From NCBI GenBank assembly GCA_023213395.1, contig CM041465.1:78623741-78687740 (forward strand): 64,000 nt of DNA, written 5' to 3'. Below the pieces are notes generated by a model. It made no database searches. It saw only the letters and a program-made list of their open reading frames with translations, and was not told the DNA's origin. Position 1 is the first letter of the stretch. Each line of letters begins with the position of its first letter. The translations under genes were made by a program, and so were the position numbers. Below, piece after piece: positions 11,041 to 22,720 of the stretch. Origin of the DNA: Cycas panzhihuaensis (Eukaryota; Cycadophyta).

Positions 11041-13993
11041 ACTAGCTTCGACACACCCTAAAACTCACAGAGTAGGCTTGCCTCTCTTTGAAACTCCACC
11101 CTCTTAGTTCCTCTTAGATCCTCGCTTAGAAATTTCACTATGGTTGTCACTAGGGGCTTCATGTGTGATCTCAATCAGCTATGGAGGCATGATTGGCATT
11201 ATGCCTAATCCTCATACCTATAGGGTGGGTTATATCAGTGTAGGTATGACTTGTATGCCTTAAGCTTGTGATCATTCATACCATTAGTTGTATTTGTCCA
11301 ATTGTTGTATGCTCCTCTTAGTTTTTCTCAATTATACCCTGATTCATCTCAACCATCAGGCCATCCACCTATGACCTTAGGACTACTACCTATATCTTGA
11401 AGTACTACAGTCTTACCATAACCCCTGCAGTTAATGCTAATTTCATAATTCCTTGTGAGGTTATTCAAGCTTGCAACTGTATAATGATTTCCCTATTTGT
11501 AGCCCATATCTAGACAACCATCACCAAAATGACAAATACAATAGTGTAAAGTCGATCCATGGTTGGAACCCTGGTGTCCACCATAAGAGGTTGTTCATAT
11601 TCATATACATCAAGCGCCATTGTATCAATAACTTCTTAAAACAAAGTCAGCAACCAACACATCTTGCTCTACAAAATATCAAATATATTAGTTACCAATA
11701 GATAAGAAGCAAAGCAAATAAATTAGTTAAGTGGAAAAGAAAGAGCAAAAAGAAAGATAAAGGGTAGAGAGAGATTCCCACTATCATGGTTTAAATCATC
11801 ACCCTCATGGGGCCACCCCTATGCCAATGACTAACAAGCCTCTCCACCTCCACCATGTCCACTTATGTCCTCACCATTGACCACTACCATTGTTGGGACC
11901 TCATCATGAACCATTATATAACCCTCGACACTTCCTTAATCTCCCTTGCCACCTCCATCCCCTCCATCTCCACCATCACCTCCATATCTTCCCTCCTTAG
12001 CTAGGCTTCGTCCACATATGACTCCCACTAAACCCCATCATAAGGGTTGGGAACAAACTAGTCAAGTATCAAAAAATTTACACTTGGTGCATAAACCCTT
12101 TGTGATATAAGCTCTATCAATCCACCTCAATGGAATCGATATGGCCACTAATTTATCACTGGTGAGTTTATGTCTAACATAACAAGTCTCTCCTCTAGAC
12201 AAGTGGAAGGGAGAGGGTCAAAAATAGGAATTGGAGCACTCTGTAGTATAAAAATCCTCCACTCCCCCCAACATGAATAACATCTAATTTATGGCACATG
12301 TTTCCTAAAATGAGAGAAGCCTAGTCAAATCTACTCCCAGCCTCACATTGGGATATGATCTGCATCCATCCTTAGGGGACCATAGTGTAACTCTATCAAC
12401 ATGGCATTCTAAAATGAATAGCTACTGTAATCAACTTCTGTGCTAGTGGAATATTAGCAATGACTAAGCAACATGCTATCTAAATCCCACTATGCTACTA
12501 ACCCCCTCTTGAACAAAGAAGGTACTAACAATTGCTCAGGCTACCTGTGTGTGATCCATGGTCCCTAAAATAGTGAGGGACTAGTCCAAGGAACTCCCAA
12601 AATCTCATGAATATCCTGTGTAGTGATCCAAAGATCTCTATAGAATGAGAGGGAAAAAACTTATCGATGGTAGTCCTAGTGACCAATAAGATCAAGCAAG
12701 AATATCAAATCATAAACATACTACCTTGACCTGCAAATGCGATGGAGGCCACACCTCCTCAATGCTACCTGTGTCTCATTGTCCATGCCATAACAAGGCA
12801 TAGCACATCAACCCTAGAAATTTCCCTATTAGAGACAGAAAACATCTCCTGCATACATAAAATTTTAAACAAGTCGTTAGCTAATAACTATATAGGGTAG
12901 AAATAACTAATAGAGAAGAAACGTTATGCAAGAAAATGAAAAAAATCTTTAGAAAATTACAAACTTTTGTTGTACCATTTCATGCCTATTCTAGAACATG
13001 CCACTATTTATAGCCAAAACTATCCATTTTAGGCCACGAGTTTGAATTTGATAGCTATCTTGGCCCATTCTCCTTTAAGAGATTAAGTGTGCATCTATAG
13101 TATGCCTTGTATGTCCCTTGTTATCAGACACATTGTGGTATATGTTAGTGTATATAGTTAAAAGGCATTGCTTTAGAGGAGCCCATTTACCTAGAATTTC
13201 TTGGTTGTTTCTACTCTTATCTCAGAATTCATTTACCATTCAACCAACAGTTTTGCCAATTATCCAACACTTCCAACTCAATTAATATTCAATAACCTTT
13301 TTCATATGATCCTCATTATAGCATACTATTCATAGGATGTCCATGCATCCCCTTAGAAAAAACCTGAATGAGCAAACTTAATACTCCTTATGGTTCAACC
13401 CCCAAGAACTAATTTGAAGAATTTTTTTGGACTTCTATTTCATTAAAATTATTACTATCATTTTGAAGGAGTGAAGATTTATAGACAAGCCAGTTGTAGT
13501 TATATTTTACAAAGCTAAATAAAATCTAAGCACCCACCATACCCTAGTGAATGTTGCATGACAACTTTAGCTAACTTATCCATTGAGACAAGCATAGGGC
13601 TAAATGAAGCATGCCACCCTAAAAATGAATTCAGTGATGCTTGGTCTACGATGACCCTCAGCTAAACTATCATAGGGTGACACCCCCTCACTAATATATT
13701 TGTATCTATCTATCTATATATCTATATGCACATCAACACCTTTTAAGAACTTTAGGTGAGTTGTATGACAACTTTGTCCTCACTTACAATACGTAGTTTA
13801 GCTCTAGGCATGTGCACTATTTAGGATATCTGGGTTTAATTGTTTGGGTCCGCTATGGATTCAATTAAGATTGAAACCTATTCAATACTAGAAGGATAAG
13901 TAAATAAGCTAAAATTATAGTTAAAGTGAAAAAAATCACCCATGGATTCATTTTTCTAAAAGAAGTCATAGTCAAAATAAAGTCTATAGTTTT
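11041..13993. other. Unassigned sequence left of Copia-2
   Basis: No family was recognised. The + strand from 11850 to 12000 is rich in CCACC/CCATC, which on the minus strand reads Gly/Asp-rich. The minus strand upstream of it (12900-12050) reads in pieces with few stops but without a motif I can name. It may be a decayed extra reading frame of an old element. 13060-13993 shows nothing beyond AT-rich sequence and a short TATC run near 13703. Confidence 0.4.
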
Positions 13994-14228
13994 TGTTAGA
14001 AAATAATATTTTATCTAGGTGTTGTAAAGGGTTATGTGATGAACCCCTCAATTATGTAGCTTATGCTTGTAAACATGACATGTGTCATCATTGTAAGAGT
14101 CGGTTACAAACCTAAGCTCAAAGGTTACAAGACTCAATGTATATTTAAGGAGATAATCTTCTCAATGAAATACAAGTCTATTCACACATCTACTTTCTAT
14201 TTCTAATTTACTTTATATTAAGTTAACA
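13994..14228 (+). repeat. 5' LTR of Copia-2
   Basis: It starts TGTTAGAAAATAA and ends AAGTTAACA. It is matched along its length by 19005-19238. A TATTTAAGG segment near 14144 could serve as the promoter's TATA box. Confidence 0.93.
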
Positions 14229-14240
14229 TGGTATTAGAGC
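14229..14240 (+). other. Primer-binding site of Copia-2
   Basis: TGGTATTAGAGC directly abuts the LTR end. It differs at one base from TGGTATCAGAGC, the usual complement of the initiator methionine tRNA 3' end. Confidence 0.88.
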
Positions 14241-14899
14241 AACTATGACTGCTTATCTGGAGAGAGGGACTTGATTATTTGGTGATTGGTTCAAGAGCTC
14301 AGAGTCTTCAAGAAGAATACATAAGACTGGAGACTATCTAGTATAGAGTTACCTCATTTAATTCTCTATGTACGGAACTGTACGAAAGCTGAACGGACCA
14401 GAAAATTCAAAGTTCTCAGAACTTGATGAAATTTGGTGGAGTGATAGATCTTAGCGTGCTCGTCATACTTTTCAACTAGCCTGACATTATCTGAGGCCAT
14501 CTTGAGGCTCCTTCTAGCAAAAAATAGTTTGCATAGGTTTGAGGAGGATTACTATAAAAATCACTCAAATTTCTAATTTTTATTAGGTAAAATCTACTCT
14601 AAATCCTGTGTACTATCATTTCGGAAGGGTTAGAACCAATTTTGGGTATTTTTGTGGAGTATTTTGGCTTTTATAAGCAAATTTAAGATTAAACCCTAGT
14701 CACACCTCCTTTATTTCGGGCCATTTTTCTCAAGATTGGAAGACTGATTTCAAAAAATAATTTCAAATCTGTATTCGATGTGAAAAGACCTTTCATTTAA
14801 GGTACACTTTGTTTGAATATGTATAGTTAGGGTTTTGTATGAAAATTCATACAATTGTATGGTTAGCTTTGTCTAGAATAGATTTTTTCTATCATTAAT

Positions 14900-15781
14900 G
14901 GCGTTTCTTATCTTTGGTCTACCTAATCAACATAAACTCATGGATAATAATTATTATATTTAAAAATAAAAATTGAAACACTTATGATAGCTAAAAATGC
15001 TTGGAATATTGTCATTGGCACAGAAACCAAGCCAGTTGATGCAAGTATATCTTTGCCCAATTGGTTGGAAAGAGATACTATAGGAGTAATCATCCTAAAG
15101 TTCTTTGTTTCAAATTCTCTTTTAGTATGTGTGAAAAAATTAAACTCTACCTTAGCCATTTGGAAGTGTTTTGAAGTTTTTCTTGGCTAAAAGAACAAAT
15201 CACGAATATTTGCCCTTAAATAAGAACTGTATAAGTTACACATGAAGGAAAATGAGATAGTAATTGATTTCATACATTAAGTTACTTCACTTAGGAATGG
15301 CTTTCTAAGTACAAGAAACATTGTTCCGGAGCAAGAATTAGTTCAAATGGTAGCCAGTAAATTGCCAAAGTCTTTTGATGTAACCATTAATACCATCACA
15401 AACAATATTCAAATTGATACTATGACACTTGATGAATTGATTAGCATATTGCTAAGGTAGGAACAACGAAACAAGCAATATGAAGACTCAACAGATTTAG
15501 AAGATGCCTTTGCTTACTGGCTGAACTTGGGACCTCAAGGACGAAGCCAGTCACAAAGAAGAGGACGAACTCTAGACTCCAGAAGTTATGCTCATGGCCG
15601 TTATCAGGATAATAGAGGACGTGGCCGAGGAAGAGACTCCATAATTTATTTCAGTTGTAGCAAGCCTGGATACTTTTCCAGTGTATGCAGGGCATTTGAC
15701 ATATGTTATCACTGTGGGCAATTAGGATACTATCCCTATCAGTGTCCTCAAAGAAGAGTAGATATTCAGAGAGAGAAATGA
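14900..15781 (+). pseudogene. Copia-2 gag remnant with altered zinc knuckles
   Basis: This is the capsid/nucleocapsid protein of the element. It follows the Copia-4 gag (minus strand, 52693-51794) block by block: a start region around 14910 with stops, KNAWNIVIG-ETKP, VASKLPKSFDVTINTI, DELISILLR, EQRN--YEDS-DLEDAFAYWLNLG and an Arg/Gly-rich segment. Two CCHC-type knuckles follow. In both, the histidine position is Tyr (CSKPGYFSSVC and CYHCGQLGYYPYQC). Stops fall at about 14962, 15190, 15222, 15280 and 15459. The last open stretch is 15527-15781. Confidence 0.85.
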
Positions 15782-16230
15782 CCAGTAGGCAGCTATATCA
15801 AGGAATAAACCAAGGAGGAAGAAGATAAAACAACCTTTGTCATTGTACTATCAGCAGGACTGAAGGAGGGAGATACATGGTTCGTTGATTCTAGAGCTTT
15901 GCGACATATGACAAATCGTGAAGACTGGTTGAAACCTTAAAACCCTATGACATCGACAAATCAGTTGAGTTAGAGGACAAATATCTACTTAGGATAAAAT
16001 GAGTAGGTACCATTGTTGTCAACCTACAAGAAAATATAAAGAAAATTAGAGATGTATTATTGATCCCTGGTCTAAAAAAGAATCTTTTGTTTGTGTCACA
16101 AATTAGCAAAAGAGGGCTTAGAACTATGTTTGATAAAGAATGCCATTGTCATATACTAGATATGAAAAATAATGGAGAAGCAATAGCAAAAGGTATTCGG
16201 TGTAATGACATGTATAAACTAATATAAGAT
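15782..16230 (+). pseudogene. Copia-2 protease remnant
   Basis: This is the aspartic protease region. WFVDSRALRHMTNREDWL (about 15880-15933) corresponds to the usual 'W--DSGAS-HM', so the DSG motif reads DSR. It is followed by VLLIPGLKKNLLFVSQISKRGL (about 16050-16115), a standard copia block. A stop at about 15938 and others make it inactive. Confidence 0.82.
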
Positions 16231-17340
16231 CTTATAATACCTAATCTAGGTCCAAAATTTTATACTACTATAAGCTTTGATAATACAATGTGGCATTTGA
16301 AGTACGGGCATCTACTAATAGAAACATTAAAGCTAATGAAAAAATATGATATGGTGAATGGATTACCTCACATCTCCTCTAAAAACTTTGTTTGCAAGGA
16401 ATATCAATTTGGAAAGCATCGTCGACTACCATTCAAGAAAAATAAATGGAGGGCACAAAGTAAATTGGAGTTGATCCATACAGATCTCTGTGGACCACTC
16501 ACATCGCTTTCAATAAATGGTTGCAGTTATTTTCTAACCATCATTGATGACCTCACTTGAAAGGTATGGGTATATTTCTTGCATAATAAATCAAAAATTT
16601 TTTAAGTTTTCAAAGAATTCAAAGCAAAGGTAGAAATGGAATCCAAAGCCAAAATAAAGTGCATCAAATTAGACGGAGGTGGTGAATATATCTCGAAGTA
16701 TTTTTTAAACTACTACAAGTTAAATGGGAAATGAAAACAAGTTACTACAACCTACACTTCACAGTCCAATGGAGTTGTTGAAAGGAAGAACACAACTCTA
16801 ATGGAGATAGCTTGAAGCATGGTCCACGAAAAGTAGATTCCAAAATCATACTAGGCAGAAGTTATTAATACTGCTTGTTATCTAATAAATAGAAGTCCAA
16901 CTAAATCTTTGGAGAACATCACACCTGAGGAAGCCTGGATAGGTAAGAAATCTAATGTCAGCTTGCTTAAAATATTTGGTAGTCAGGCCTTTGTTCACAT
17001 ACTAGATAAAAGAAAATCAACACTTGATGCAAAAAGCATAGAGTGCATTATGATAAGATACATCAAAAACTCGAAGGCTTATAAATGCATTGATCCAAAA
17101 ATAAACAAGATTTATGTTAACATAGACATTGTCTTTAATGAAGAAAATTTGGGTACTTAATCTCAAATAAAAATAATTGAAGAAGAAGTAAAGGATTTAG
17201 GTAGAGAAGTCCCCACAGAAGAAACATCAGATATCACTACAGAAGAGATTTCTCCCATAGAATCATCTTCATCTCACATAGAGTCAGTCGAGGAAAAAGG
17301 CTCAGCATAAGAAGTAGACTCATCTCTAGGACATTTGAGA
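16231..17340 (+). pseudogene. Copia-2 integrase remnant
   Basis: The open stretch 16288-16560 contains the HHCC-type start (MWHLKYGHL, then C-KEYQFGKHRRLPF) and the first catalytic block, ELIHTDLCGPL, up to FLTIIDDLT. The second block reads CIKLDGGGEYIS (about 16662-16695). The third reads SNGVVERKN with Glu present (about 16764). The open stretch 16909-17160 gives the C-terminal part (EEAWIGKKSNVSLLKIFGSQAFVHI). Stops occur at about 16558, 16732 and 16813. All three acidic residues survive, but the frame is broken. Confidence 0.87.
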
Positions 17341-18200
17341 ACTAAAGAAGAATCGAGGAAAGAAAAGAACTTGCCCAAGTGGTTTATTAAAATAATGGAA
17401 AGAGGAGGAGGAAACATGCTTGAACATAAAACAAGAAGTCAGAAGCAAAGAGCTTTGCTCAGCCAAACTAAGCCTCAATCCTTCCAAGAAGCACAAGATT
17501 AGTTGACATGGAGAATAGCCATGGACTCTGAAATGGATTCGATTATCAAAAATCAAACATGGGATTTGGTATAACGTCCTCCCAATAAGTTAGCGATGAA
17601 TTACAAATAGCTATATAAAATTAAAGAAGGGGCTAGTGGAAAAATAAAAAAATGCAAATCCCAACTTGTTGCAAAAGGATACACCCAAATGGCTATGGTC
17701 GATTTTGAAGAAACTTTTTCTCTTATAGCAAAAATAGACACAGTAAGAACTGTGATTGCACTAGCAACATTACATAACTGGAAGATCTTTTAGTTAGATG
17801 TAAAAAGTGCATTCTTAAATGGAGACTTGTAGGAAGACATTTACATGACACAGCCTGAAGGGTATATCAAGGAAGGACAAGAACATTTGGTGTACAAATT
17901 AAAAAAGGAACTATACGGGCTAAAACAAGTCCCTCATGCATGGTATACCAAATTGGACCAGCACCTATATCACAATGGATTTTAGTATTGTAGCTCAGAT
18001 TCCAACCTATACACAAGAAAAATGAATGGACTAATAACAATAATTGTTGTCTATTAGATGATATGATTCTCACAAGAAATGATGAGAAATCAATCATAGA
18101 GATAGAAAGGCAATTAGAAAAGAAATTTGAAATGACAGATCTTGGTCTCCTTAACTACTATTTGGGATTGAAGGTAAGCCAACAATAGAACCATATTTCC
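17341..18200 (+). pseudogene. Copia-2 reverse transcriptase remnant
   Basis: Copia RT blocks can be followed: WRIAMDSEMDSIIKNQTWDLV (about 17511-17570), QLVAKGYTQM, LDVKSAFLNGDL (about 17796-17828), LKKELYGLKQVPHAWY and DLGLLNYYLGLKV (about 18140-18177). At the catalytic box the sequence reads CTATTAGATGATATG (from about 18048). A base is missing relative to TATGTAGATGAT, so the YVDD motif is frameshifted. Several TAG stops stand where Gln is expected. Confidence 0.87.
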
Positions 18201-18990
18201 TTGTCTCAAAGCAAATACATAAAGGATTTGTTGATCAAATTTAGGATGGCAGATTGTAATCCCTATACAACACCCATGGAAATTAGCTGCAATATAGTAG
18301 CAGACAAAGGAAAACAATCAGTTGACATCACCTTGTACATACAACTAATCAAAATCTTGATATATCTCATAGCCACCAGAACAAATATATCATACTTAGA
18401 GTAATCTCTAAATACATGCAGGAACCTAAAGTAAGACACTGAAAAGCTACAAGAAAAATACTAAGATATCTATAAGGAACAATAGATTTAAAACTGATCT
18501 ATTCTCGAGAAGGATCAATAGAACTGATAGAATATTGTGACTCAGACTGGACAAGAGACAAGGAATAGAGGAAATCCACAAGTGGTTATTGCTTCTTCTT
18601 GGGTTCGGTTGCAGTTTCTTAAGGTAGCAAAAAATAACCTACAGTTGCACTCTCTTCAACTGAAGTTCAATATAAGGTAGTTGTAACTGTAACTTATGAA
18701 GCAGTTTTGATGTGACAACTTCTAGTCAATTTGAATCAACTTCAAGGTCAAGCAACAACTCTATATTATGACAATCAAAGTGCTATTAAATTAACCAAAA
18801 ATCCAATCATTCATACTAGAACCAAGCACATAGCAGTTTACCACCACTTCATAAGAGAAAAAATTCACAATAGAGAAGTCGAGTTGGAATACTGTTCTAC
18901 CACATAACAAATTGTAGATTTGCTAACAAAACCTCTTGGAAAAGAAAAATTATAGATTTTGAGGGACAAGATAGAACTGAAAGAGATAAA
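18201..18990 (+). pseudogene. Copia-2 RNase H remnant
   Basis: It starts with the connection SQSKYIKDLLIKFRMADCNPYTTPME, open to 18404. RNase H blocks follow in changing frames: YCDSDWTRDKE-RKSTSGYCFFLG (about 18535-18605), LSSTEVQYK (18650), YYDNQSAIKLTKNPI (about 18765-18810), TRTKHIAVYHHFIREKI and VDLLTKPL (about 18915-18940). The stop at about 18543 region and others break it. The ending LLTKPLGK is the usual copia C-terminus. Confidence 0.87.
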
Positions 18991-19004
18991 ACATTAAGAG
19001 AGAG

Positions 19005-19238
19005 TGTTAGGAAGTAATGTTTTATCTAGGTGTTGTAAAGGGTTATGTGATAAACCCTCAATTATGTAACTTACACTTGTAAACATGACATGTGTCATCA
19101 CTATGAGAGTTTGTTATAAACCTAATCTCAACAGTTATAAGACTCAATATATAATTAAGGAGATCATCTCCTCAATGGAATACAAGTCTATTCACACATC
19201 TACTTTCTGATTCTAATTTACTTTACATTAAGTTAACA
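19005..19238 (+). repeat. 3' LTR of Copia-2
   Basis: It begins TGTTAGGAAGTAA right after the purine run AAGAGAGAG (18996-19004) and ends AGTTAACA. It differs from the 5' LTR at about 26 of 234 positions by eye. Confidence 0.93.
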
Positions 19239-19315
19239 ATTTTGAACCCTATTTCTAATAATTGATTCTAGTACCATCCCTTTAATTCTTAGGTTATCTC
19301 TGAGCAACTGTTATA

Positions 19316-19562
19316 TTCCCCCATGGCATTGATCATCCACACTCACATGGGAAGTTGTAGAAACCTTGGACCATTTGTCACTTGGATCATTAGGGGTCAT
19401 ACTGACCATGAGTTGGCAAGAGCTGGATTGCTTATTCCAATAGTGACCAGTAATATAGTTGAATACATCGCAATTATAGAGGGCCTAACAGATGCAGTAG
19501 AAGTTCACTTTGGACCTACACTATTTTTTGACTCACAGATAGTTGTCTATAAACTCATATGA
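19316..19562 (+). pseudogene. RNase H-like scrap, gypsy Tat/Ogre type
   Basis: The open stretch 19323-19562 contains IVEYIAIIEGLTDAVEV followed by LFFDSQIVVYKLI. This matches the 'N-AEY-A---GL--A-E-G---L---GDS-LVV-Q' pattern of type I RNase H found after RT in Tat/Ogre elements and in plant RNase H-like proteins. Only the middle of the domain is present, with Gly-Asp replaced by Phe-Asp before Ser. A related old gypsy (6840-9600) and a related tandem repeat downstream support a retroelement origin. Confidence 0.5.
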
Positions 19563-20029
19563 GTGTATTAAATTTTTTGTCCTAAGCTTTATACCCATGC
19601 AAACATAGCTTAATACAGTGAATTTGAATTAAAAAGAGTAATCCAAAATGCACATAATAACACAAGAGTAAAATAATATATGTAAAAGAATAAGAGCACA
19701 AGTAATTACTTGAATGGGCCTCTTCAAGGAGACAACCTCTAATACATAAGATCACAATATTCAATAGTAATCTCACACATATATTACATATATATAGGGA
19801 TATTAATGTTGCCTATCTCTTAGACTTACGCATGTAGGATAATTACAAGAAGAGTAATAGAAGATATGACAGGAAGAATGATAAGGGTTGGATTCTTAAC
19901 ATTAAGTCCCTACAAAACCAATTTTCCCCAACTTCCATACAACATATCCCCTAGGAACAAAACACTAAAGCTAATTACTTAGTTGTATACATTTTTTAGA
20001 GGTCCCTTTAACGAATTGATTTTCTCTTA

Positions 20030-20560
20030 AGAGACTTTCGATCCTACTATAGAGTCTAAGATTTCAAGCCATTCTCTAATACACTAACTCCAAAATCTAA
20101 TTACTAATGAGAATAAACTATGGCCACCACATTATCATTTGCATTCTACTTTTAGGACCTTTTACTCACTAAGGAGTTTAGGCTCTCGAGCCATTCTCTA
20201 AATACATGGATGACTTTGAAAAACCAAACCACTAATGAGGCTAAACTATTGTGGTCAATCCTCCAAAAATCTTATTATTGATGAGGATAAAACTATGGCA
20301 ATTGTCTTTATATAGACACCCTCTTTCCTGGCTTCCAAGCCTATTACAGAGTTTAGGCTTCCAAGCCATTCTCTAGCACACATCCTCTAAGACATCAATC
20401 ACTAATAAGGATATAATTATGGTGATCACACCTCTAAAGTCTTCAATAAGGAGGTTAAACTAAGGGAGACATTCTTTTTCCATTCACTAGTGAGATTAAA
20501 CTATGATGATACCCATTTTTATCTTAGGGATTCTAAGCCTATCCTAGAGTCTAGGCTTCT
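20030..20560 (+). repeat. Second patch of TAAACTA-type repeats
   Basis: Segments like ACTAATGAGGATAAACTATGG recur near 20100, 20235, 20280, 20400, 20460 and 20490, alternating with copies of a second word, GAGTTTAGGCTTCCAAGCCATTCTC (near 20055, 20180, 20350 and 20550). The core resembles that of the 9640-10470 array. It again follows a gypsy RNase H scrap, consistent with a 3' untranslated repeat of the same lineage. Confidence 0.55.
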
Positions 20561-21496
20561 AGGATTTCAAACTATTCTCCAATCATGGCTTCCCCTTAAT
20601 CATGCTTCCAAGCATACATTCTACAAGGCAACATTATAAGCATTCAATGTTTTACAACACATGTCTGAAGAGGTTCTACTATCAAGGGGGGAAATGTTTA
20701 CCGAAATTCAGGATTCCATCACTCATCCATTTTAGGGCAAATAACTTAGGTATGTGTTCATTGATTATTATATCATTTGGTTTACTTTAATATAAACATG
20801 TGGAATAATGCATGCATGTTCTATTGTGATGTGTGTATGTTTATAGCATATGATGATAAATGACTATAATGTTATAATAAAAATCATGCACCTGGGTCCA
20901 ACTTGATAAAGAGAAATCCCCCATTGTGTCCCAGACTCCCTTTGGCATCATTTTCTCCTTCATATGATCACTTTTCATTTGTCATCTTCTTACTAACTTT
21001 CTATTTTTTTGTTATTTTGTGTGTACCATTATAAAATTTTATATTATTTCATTTTTCACTAGGGTACATCATTTACTGTTATGAAAAATGCAATGGTATA
21101 TTCCACACTATTTAAAAAATGAAAACCCACATCAACATGGTACCTCTTTATAATTGTAAATTGACATACTTTTTCAATAGTATGGGAATGTAGAATAATG
21201 ACACATTATATGTTGCACTACTTGCAACCTCAATAAACAATAGTTAGTTAGTCCTTAGTCAAGCAATTTAAATATTAGGTGGGAGATATTAAAGGGCGAG
21301 AAACATGAAGAGTTGTGAGCCCATTTTGTATATTTATAATCCTATTCATTGTATATTATAATATAGAACTTTTATCAATAATTGAAAATCTCTTGAAAGA
21401 ATGATTTATACAATTTTCTACAATGTATGTTAATTGCCATTGTTCATGGGAATTTGTATGCCAAAGCCTAGTAGTAGATATGAGGCCTACTACAAG
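20561..21496. other. Unassigned, possibly an old LTR
   Basis: No coding content was found. Its right end runs into a TGGTATCA word (21497) like a primer-binding site, so part of 20700-21495 could be a decayed LTR. I found no second copy in the window to prove it. Confidence 0.3.
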
Positions 21497-22720
21497 TGGT
21501 ATCAAATTTTCTTTAGTCCTCAATATTCCTCTACATCCTTTGTTGTATTTTTCTCATGTCATTTCTTCTCCAATAATTTATAAGCATATTTTTATCATTG
21601 CAATTTCTTCCTATCATTTCCCTTCTTCTTCATTTTGGTATTGCTATTATTCCTTTTACAAATCCCTCATTTGTACCACTATCCTATTACCTTCCCCTAT
21701 TATTGTCGCATTTTTGCACTTTGTAGATACTACATTATTGTATTACCAACACTTTCAAACTTTGCTTAAATACTTCTCCTTTCTAGCTTGCACTCTGTTA
21801 TTCTCAGTTTGCCATAGCATATCACATTGACACCACCCATCTCTACCTATTCATCCTATTTCTTTTCTAATTCCATTTTCTTATGATCAGTTTTCTCCAA
21901 TAGCATTTCTGGCCAAATCAATTGGCCAATACTTTACACATTGAGAACATTTCTCATATTTGGAGCTATGATCAGGATGTGTAAAGTTCACAACTATCAA
22001 TTACACGAGATGATAAAAAATGGCCAACTAATATGGTCCTGGTAAGGATATAACGACTCATCTTAATTCTATTGAGCAATGAATGAGATAAAGAAATGAT
22101 ATTATTTACAAGCTCGTGATCAAGCAAGTAGATCTAAAGCCAAACTCATTTGATTTTCATGACAACCAAGGTAATACTAATAATTAGGCAACAATTCAAT
22201 ATAAAAAGTAGCTTACTATTCCTAATTTTAACATTTAAGGTATGATTGATTTTGATGAATGGAATGCCAAATTTGAAGCTACATTTGATGATCTTAAAAT
22301 TAATACCCCAAGAAAAAAAAAAAATCATTTTTGCATCAATCATATGGAATGGCATATTTACATATGGGTATGGAAATAATTTTCTCATAATGGATTCATC
22401 TTTTAGGATGACCTCATTTATGCCATTCACAATTGTATCAAACGCCCTAACTCCACTCATTATAAGGTCCAACTATCTCACTACTCCTAGCAAGATTCCT
22501 TGATCAAGGAATTCGCATAGTGCTTTGAAAAATTATAGCTCCAAACACCTCTTTCTGATGAGTAGGCCTCTCAATTCTACTAGGGTAATCTCTAGCTTAA
22601 CATCAATACTGAAGTAAAGATGTTTCAACCTAAACCATTAGAAAAAGTTATTCTTCTAACAAGATAAATTGATATCAAACAACAAACACAAATCCCTCAT
22701 TATTGTTGAAAATTTTGTAT
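21497..22720 (+). pseudogene. Possible primer-binding site and gypsy gag-like remnant
   Basis: TGGTATCA at 21497-21504, preceded by CTACAAG, resembles the LTR/primer-site junction of Gypsy-2. From about 22235 the + strand reads, with frame changes, IDFDEWNAKFEATF, FASIIWNGIFTYGYGN, DDLIYAIHNCIKRPNSTHY, DSLIKEFA-CFEKL and LQTPLSDE-ASQFY-GNL-LNINTEVKMFQPK. The 'PL-DE-A--FY-GL---I---V-M--P-TL' pattern is usual in gypsy gag proteins. Six or more stops interrupt it. The 135-codon hydrophobic frame at 21423-21830 is probably chance. Confidence 0.4.

Larger units (their letters stand above)
13994..19238 (+). mobile_element. Copia-2: full-length degraded Ty1/copia element
   Basis: Two LTRs of 235 and 234 bp bound a 4.8-kb interior with primer-binding site, gag, protease, integrase, RT, RNase H and polypurine tract in copia order. 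The flanks are GTTTT on the left and ATTTT on the right, a target duplication with one mismatch. The LTRs are about 89% identical by eye, so the insertion is old. Coding parts carry numerous stops. Gag and pol resemble Copia-4, so the two belong to related families, although their LTRs are not alike apart from general features. Confidence 0.93.

Noticed and set aside
21423-21830. 135-codon + frame
   Set aside because: It is a T-rich hydrophobic chance frame, and it overlaps a possible primer-binding site of an old element.
21497-22720. Endogenous pararetrovirus
   Set aside because: The gag-like stretch lacks a movement-protein or coat-protein signature, and an LTR-type primer-binding word precedes it. 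Gypsy debris is simpler.
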